A DNA stretch of 37,159 nucleotides, from contig JACXUS010000006.1 of assembly GCA_014763785.1 (NCBI GenBank), forward strand, positions 1 to 37,159, given 5' to 3'. The translations under genes and the position numbers were made by a program. The notes beneath the pieces are model-generated. The model had not been told where the DNA came from. It was given only the letters and a program-made list of their open reading frames with translations, and did not search any database. The DNA comes from Sphingomonadales bacterium (lineage in GTDB: Bacteria; Pseudomonadota; Alphaproteobacteria; Rhodobacterales; Rhodobacteraceae). How positions within the stretch are numbered: the stretch's first letter is position 1; the number at the start of each line of letters is the position of its first letter. Below, piece by piece: positions 33,924 to 37,159 of this stretch.

Positions 33924-35579
33924 ATGGCCTCGTATCAGTATGTCTATCACATGGATGGCGTCTCGAAGACCTATCCCGGCGGCAAGAAATGCTTCGAGAA
34001 CATCCGGCTGAACTTCCTGCCGGGTGTCAAGATCGGTGTCGTGGGCGTCAACGGCGCCGGTAAATCGACGCTGCTGCGGATCATGGCCGGCTGGGACAAG
34101 GATTTTCAGGGCGAGGCCTGGGCCGCCAAGGGCGCCAAGGTCGGCTATCTGCCGCAGGAGCCGCAGCTCGACGACGCCAAGACCGTGCGCGAGAACGTGA
34201 TGGAAGGCGTGGCCGAGAAAACCGCCAAGCTGGAGCGCTACAATGAGCTGGCGATGAACTATTCGGACGAGACCGCCGAGGAAATGGCGCGTCTGCAGGA
34301 TGAAATCGACAGCGAGAACCTGTGGGATCTCGACAGTCAGGTCGATATCGCGATGGAGGCCCTGCGCTGCCCGCCGGACGATGCCGATGTCTCGACCCTC
34401 TCGGGCGGGGAACGCCGCCGCGTGGCGCTGTGCAAGCTGCTGCTGGAAGCGCCCGACATGCTGCTGCTGGACGAACCGACCAACCACCTCGACGCCGAGA
34501 CCATCGCCTGGCTGCAAAAGCACCTGATCGAATACAAGGGCACGATCCTCTGCGTCACGCATGACCGTTACTTCCTTGACGATATCACCAGCTGGATTCT
34601 GGAACTGGAGCGCGGCCGCGGCATCCCCTACGAGGGCAACTATTCCGCCTGGCTCGAACAGAAGGCCAAGCGCCTCGAGCAGGAGGCCCGCGAGGACAAG
34701 GCCAAGCAGAAGGTCATGGAGAAGGAACTGGAATGGATCCGCGCCGGGGCCAAGGCTCGTCAGGCGAAATCCAAGGCCCGGATCGCCGCCTATGAAAAGA
34801 TGGCCGACGAAGGCGTCAAGGACCGGGTGGGCAAGGCTCAGATCATCATCCCGAACGGCCCGCGTCTGGGCGGCAAGGTGATCGAGGCCGAGAACATCAC
34901 CAAGCACATGGGCGACAAGCTGTTGATCGAGAACCTCAGCTTCAGCCTGCCGCCGGGCGGCATCATGGGCGTGATCGGCCCGAACGGCGCCGGGAAATCG
35001 ACGCTGATGAAGATGATCATCGGTCTGGAAAAGCCCGACAGCGGCACGGTCACCATCGGCGATACCGTGAAGCTGGCCTATGTCGACCAGTCGCGCGACG
35101 CGCTCGACCCGGAAAAGAACGTCTGGGAGGAAATCTCGGGCGGCTCCGAGCTGATCCAGCTGGGCGATGCCTCGGTCGCCTCGCGCAGCTATGTCGGCGC
35201 GTTCAACTTCAAGGGCGCGGATCAGCAGAAGAAAGTGGGCCTGCTCTCGGGCGGGGAACGCAACCGCGTGCATATGGCGAAACTGCTGAAATCGGGCGGC
35301 AACGTGCTGCTCCTCGACGAACCGACCAACGATCTGGACGTCGAGACCCTGCAGGCGCTGGAAGCCGCGATCGAGGATTTCGCGGGCTGCGCGGTGATCA
35401 TCTCGCACGACCGCTTCTTCCTTGACCGCCTCTGCACCCATATCCTCGCCTTCGAGGGCGAGGCCCATGTCGAATTCTTCGAGGGCAACTTCGAGGATTA
35501 CGAGCAAGACAAGATCCGCCGCCTGGGCGCCGATGCCGCCGAGCCGAAGCGGGTGAAGTACAAGAAGTTCACGCGGTAA
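33924..35579 (+). CDS. ettA: Energy-dependent translational throttle protein EttA (ABC-F)
   Basis: A 551-residue ABC-F protein with two ATPase domains and no membrane segment. Domain 1: Walker [10 protein letters not shown] (41-49), signature LSGGERRRV (about 159). Domain 2: Walker [10 protein letters not shown] (352-360), signature LSGGERNRV (about 441). The linker (P-site tRNA interaction motif) is the helical stretch rich in Lys/Glu ([20 protein letters not shown]). The N-terminus [20 protein letters not shown] is diagnostic of EttA. It binds the ribosomal E site and gates the first peptide bond according to ATP/ADP ratio. AAAGG eight bases before the ATG fixes the start. Confidence 0.96.
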   Translation: MASYQYVYHMDGVSKTYPGGKKCFENIRLNFLPGVKIGVVGVNGAGKSTLLRIMAGWDKDFQGEAWAAKGAKVGYLPQEPQLDDAKTVRENVMEGVAEKTAKLERYNELAMNYSDETAEEMARLQDEIDSENLWDLDSQVDIAMEALRCPPDDADVSTLSGGERRRVALCKLLLEAPDMLLLDEPTNHLDAETIAWLQKHLIEYKGTILCVTHDRYFLDDITSWILELERGRGIPYEGNYSAWLEQKAKRLEQEAREDKAKQKVMEKELEWIRAGAKARQAKSKARIAAYEKMADEGVKDRVGKAQIIIPNGPRLGGKVIEAENITKHMGDKLLIENLSFSLPPGGIMGVIGPNGAGKSTLMKMIIGLEKPDSGTVTIGDTVKLAYVDQSRDALDPEKNVWEEISGGSELIQLGDASVASRSYVGAFNFKGADQQKKVGLLSGGERNRVHMAKLLKSGGNVLLLDEPTNDLDVETLQALEAAIEDFAGCAVIISHDRFFLDRLCTHILAFEGEAHVEFFEGNFEDYEQDKIRRLGADAAEPKRVKYKKFTR

Positions 35580-35582
35580 CAG

Positions 35583-35608
35583 GTTCAGCGCCCGTTCCCG
35601 ATGTGTTC
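35583..35608 (+). promoter_or_regulatory. Triple GTTC array: two overlapping LexA-type boxes
   Basis: GTTC at 35583-35586, 35594-35597 and 35605-35608, each separated by exactly seven bases (AGCGCCC and CCGATGT). Each adjacent pair is an exact GTTC-N7-GTTC match to the alphaproteobacterial LexA consensus. The array starts four bases after the ettA stop and runs directly into a -35-like TTGACG at 35609-35614. Confidence 0.65.
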
Positions 35609-35637
35609 TTGACGAATCGGGGCGGGCACTCCATCGT
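35609..35637 (+). promoter_or_regulatory. Candidate promoter downstream of the GTTC array
   Basis: TTGACG (35609-35614), a 17-base spacer, then CATCGT (35632-35637), a weak -10. A better -10 alone, TATAAAT (35816-35822), lies nearer the small gene but has no convincing -35. Confidence 0.4.
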
Positions 35638-35639
35638 GT

Positions 35640-35873
35640 GTGTATGTTGGTCGAGGAACCCATCATTTGGGCAATCTAAGACAAACCTAGCCCTTAGCGG
35701 GGCTGTGTGGTCCCTTAGCCAGGGGCTGCTAAGGCGGTCCACATTGTGGGCACCCGTCTCGCTGGACAGCTCGAGTGATCATAGGGTCGTTCAAACCGCC
35801 GATTTAAGGGCGGTCTATAAATACTGAGCGTTGTTCAACGCTCACCCGGGTGAGCACCGCTAGGAACAAAGCC
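35640..35873 (+). ncRNA. Structured leader upstream of the 31-aa peptide
   Basis: A chain of inverted repeats fills the space between the candidate promoter and the small gene: AGCCC/GGGCT (35689-35704); CCTTAGC/GCTAAGG (35713-35734) nested inside TGTGG/CCACA (35706-35743); ACCGCC/GGCGGT (35795-35814); TGAGCGTTG/CAACGCTCA (35825-35844); GCTCACCC/GGGTGAGC (35840-35855). The last two share bases 35840-35844 and exclude each other. CCTAGC at 35686-35691 is complementary to GCTAGG at 35859-35864, which contains the Shine-Dalgarno core. The region is less GC-rich than its surroundings. Read as a folded 5' untranslated region controlling the peptide; no known RNA family is recognised. Confidence 0.5.
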
Positions 35874-35969
35874 ATGCGGATCTCATTCAAATGGGAAGGC
35901 TCGGTGAGCTACGCTGATATCATCAGCACGGTCTCTCTGATCCTCACGATTATTGCGTTCATCGTATGA
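35874..35969 (+). CDS. 31-residue hydrophobic peptide, candidate type I toxin
   Basis: A short ORF reading MRISFKWEGSVSYAD then IISTVSLILTIIAFIV and stop. The first 15 residues are polar to amphipathic; residues 16-31 are an unbroken hydrophobic segment long enough to span or insert in the inner membrane. TAGGA at 35861-35865 lies eight bases before the ATG. A clean terminator follows within five bases of the stop. G+C is 48% by hand count, far below the neighbourhood. Size, charge layout, structured leader and upstream LexA-type boxes match SOS-induced type I toxins such as TisB (29 residues), but the sequence itself is not similar to any I can name. It could instead be a regulatory membrane microprotein. 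Confidence 0.6.
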   Translation: MRISFKWEGSVSYADIISTVSLILTIIAFIV

Positions 35970-35973
35970 TCGG

Positions 35974-36003
35974 CGGGCGGCTTCGGCCGCCCGTTCCAAT
36001 TCC
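35974..36003 (+). terminator. Intrinsic terminator of the small peptide gene
   Basis: CGGGCGGC (35974-35981), a TTCG tetraloop, and GCCGCCCG (35986-35993), followed by TTCCAATTCC. Confidence 0.8.
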
Positions 36004-36116
36004 TTCCCCAGCTCCACCCAACCTCACCCCAGATCCCCCAGAATGCCCAACCCAGCAGGCATGGCGAACAGGGGCTGGCCGGCCTCGGGCAGTGCTCAGC
36101 CCCCTGCGTGGTCCAC

Positions 36117-36149
36117 AAAAGCAAACGGCCCGGCACAGGGGCCGGGCCG
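36117..36149 (-). terminator. Intrinsic terminator of bioY
   Basis: CGGCCCGGC (36126-36134) pairs with GCCGGGCCG (36141-36149). On the minus strand the tail reads TTTGCTTTT. It lies about 20 bases past the bioY stop. Confidence 0.8.
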
Positions 36150-36169
36150 CTTTCTCTGTTCCCTGCCGC

Positions 36170-36715
36170 TCAGGCGCGCGACAGCAGCGCCCCGGGGCGA
36201 TAGCGCGCCACGATCTGCGCGATCCAGCCCGCCAGCACCGCCTTGACGATATCGCCCGGCACGAAGGCCACCGAGAGCAGCAGCGCCTCGAGCGGGCCCT
36301 TGTCCAGCACCGCCATCAGCCCCAGCGTGCCAAAGGCATAGAGCACGACGATCCCGCCGATCACCGAGCCGATGCCCGCCGCCCAGACCACGCTCAGCCC
36401 GCGCAGCCGCTCGACCACAAGGCCGGTCACGAAGGCCGCCGGCAGCCAGCCGATCAGGAAGCCCCCCGTGGGCGAGGTGAAGACCCCAAGCCCGCCGCGG
36501 CCGCCCGCCAGAATCGGCAGGCCGAGCGCCACAACGCCCTGCACCACCAGCACCGCCGCCGCGCCGCGCCAGCTGCCCAGCACCGCGCCCGCCAGCATCA
36601 CCCCCAGCGACTGCGCCGAGATCGGCACGCCGAACCCCAGCGCGATCGGCGGCACCATGCCCAGCACCGCGATCAAGGCGGCAAACAGGATCACAAGCGT
36701 GAAATTCCGTTCCAA
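36170..36715 (-). CDS. bioY: Biotin ECF transporter S component
   Basis: A 181-residue membrane protein of the BioY family, the substrate-binding subunit of the biotin energy-coupling-factor transporter. It has six hydrophobic segments; characteristic stretches are VPPIALGFGVPISAQSLGVM, GGRGGLGVFTSPTGGFLIGW and FVPGDIVKAVLAGWIA. The start is a TTG at 36715, one base after the bioN stop; this gives the normal MERNFTLV beginning, and AGGGAG lies nine bases upstream inside bioN. The ATG at 36793 would lie deep within bioN and is rejected. Tight packing with bioN shows a single operon, the known bioMNY arrangement of Rhodobacter. Confidence 0.92.
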   Translation of the reverse strand: MERNFTLVILFAALIAVLGMVPPIALGFGVPISAQSLGVMLAGAVLGSWRGAAAVLVVQGVVALGLPILAGGRGGLGVFTSPTGGFLIGWLPAAFVTGLVVERLRGLSVVWAAGIGSVIGGIVVLYAFGTLGLMAVLDKGPLEALLLSVAFVPGDIVKAVLAGWIAQIVARYRPGALLSRA

Positions 36716-36716
36716 A

Positions 36717-37159
36717 TCAGTTTCTCCCTTTTTGCCGCGGCGCCAGCCCGCCACGCGCGCGCAAGGCCTCGGCCAAATGATCGGCGTCGTCAAGTAGCGA
36801 TAGGGCCAACGGCGCGATCAGGCGCGGCCCGGGACGGCGGCGCGACCGCGCCCGCCACGCCAGAGCCAGCTGGGCAAAGCGCCCTTGCAACACCGGGATG
36901 AACCGCAGCATCAGCGCCACCGCCAGGGCCGGAAGCCGTGGCGACAGGCCAAGCCGGGCCAAGGGCTGCGCCAGTCGCTCGATCAGCGCGATCAGTTCGG
37001 GCAGTGGCGTGGTCAGCGTGACGAAATTCGCAAGCCCCACCATCAGCAGAACCCGCAACCCCAGCGCCACGCCCAGCCATGCCTGCCCAGTGACGACATG
37101 CCAGAGCAGGATCACCGCAACGATCCACGCCAGCGGACGCAGCGCCCGCAGCCCCGCCC
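36717..37159 (-). CDS. bioN: Biotin ECF transporter transmembrane (T) component, partial
   Basis: The C-terminal 147 or so codons of an EcfT-type membrane protein; the N-terminus lies beyond the window, since the reading frame is open to base 37159. After hydrophobic helices ([28 protein letters not shown]) comes the coupling region, with [18 protein letters not shown], the ARG motif through which T components contact the ATPase. Its stop is one base before the bioY start. The ATPase gene bioM is expected upstream, outside the window. Confidence 0.88.
   Translation of the reverse strand, partial: AGLRALRPLAWIVAVILLWHVVTGQAWLGVALGLRVLLMVGLANFVTLTTPLPELIALIERLAQPLARLGLSPRLPALAVALMLRFIPVLQGRFAQLALAWRARSRRRPGPRLIAPLALSLLDDADHLAEALRARGGLAPRQKGRN

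Noticed and set aside
33715-33924. LexA-type boxes in other divergent gaps (pcm-ettA, COQ9-rpsU, metR-metF, Lrp-ald)
   Set aside because: GTTC/GAAC half-sites occur singly, but none was found at N7 spacing in these gaps. The search was by eye and not exhaustive.
35590-35627. Intrinsic terminator of ettA (GCCCG..CCCGAT with ATCGGG.CGGGC)
   Set aside because: The stem is bulged, has a 13-base loop and no T run, and coincides with the GTTC array and the -35-like element. It was left as part of that region rather than called a terminator.
35700-35814. tRNA or tmRNA in the structured region
   Set aside because: Paired segments exist, but there is no anticodon arm, no GGTTC-type T arm with a 7-bp acceptor, and no tag-peptide frame.

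Overview
The window is GC-rich DNA (about two thirds G+C) from an alphaproteobacterium, almost certainly of the Rhodobacteraceae (Rhodobacter/Cereibacter/Paracoccus type). This rests on a TrcR/DUF1013 regulator, an rpsU-COQ9 pair, a metR-metF divergon, biotin ECF genes in the order bioN-bioY, a pcm-tolC-(PopZ-like) cluster, and GTTC-N7-GTTC direct repeats of the alphaproteobacterial LexA type. It is mostly ordinary chromosome. No insertion sequence, prophage, CRISPR array, tRNA or rRNA was found.

Layout. 1-2.2 kb: 3' end of a P1-family peptidase, then a gabD-type succinate-semialdehyde dehydrogenase. 2.3-4.1 kb: a small ORF, trcR (minus), and a secreted T2-type RNase (plus). 4.1-6.2 kb: quinone oxidoreductase and COQ9 genes overlapping by ATGA (minus), divergent from rpsU. 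6.3-9.9 kb: a membrane chemoreceptor, a small membrane-anchored protein and trkH. 9.9-12.9 kb: an Lrp-type regulator divergent from alanine dehydrogenase, then mscL and a glutathione S-transferase. 13.1-14.7 kb: an unknown gene behind two LexA-type boxes, and suhB. 14.8-17.2 kb: metR/metF around a perfect dyad, then a hotdog thioesterase whose 3' end overlaps a DUF2235 hydrolase. 17.1-20.3 kb: DUF2235, an ornithine/lysine decarboxylase and a divergent Lrp-type regulator. 20.3-24.2 kb: a two-domain VOC protein and valS, which carries an internal segment of foreign-looking composition. 24.2-29.3 kb: a HisC-like aminotransferase, two small conserved proteins, a class V aminotransferase, ygfZ and a small Rhodobacterales protein. 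29.3-29.9 kb: gene-free, with short degenerate tandem repeats. 29.9-33.7 kb: a PopZ-like polar organiser, tolC and pcm (minus). 33.9-35.6 kb: ettA. 35.6-36.0 kb: a structured region described below. 36.1-37.2 kb: bioY and truncated bioN (minus).

The strongest candidate for something undescribed lies right after ettA. Three GTTC half-sites spaced exactly N7/N7 (two overlapping LexA-type boxes) are followed by a -35-like TTGACG, about 230 nt of leader rich in inverted repeats (two of them mutually exclusive), a well-placed ribosome binding site, a 31-residue hydrophobic peptide, and an intrinsic terminator. This is the architecture of an SOS-induced type I toxin such as TisB, although no sequence similarity is claimed and no antisense RNA could be identified. 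A second unknown gene (13153-13812) also sits behind a pair of GTTC-N7-GTTC boxes, so the window may hold two undescribed SOS-regulon members. A further item of note is the PopZ-like protein, whose N- and C-terminal helices flank an acidic linker of about 440 residues.
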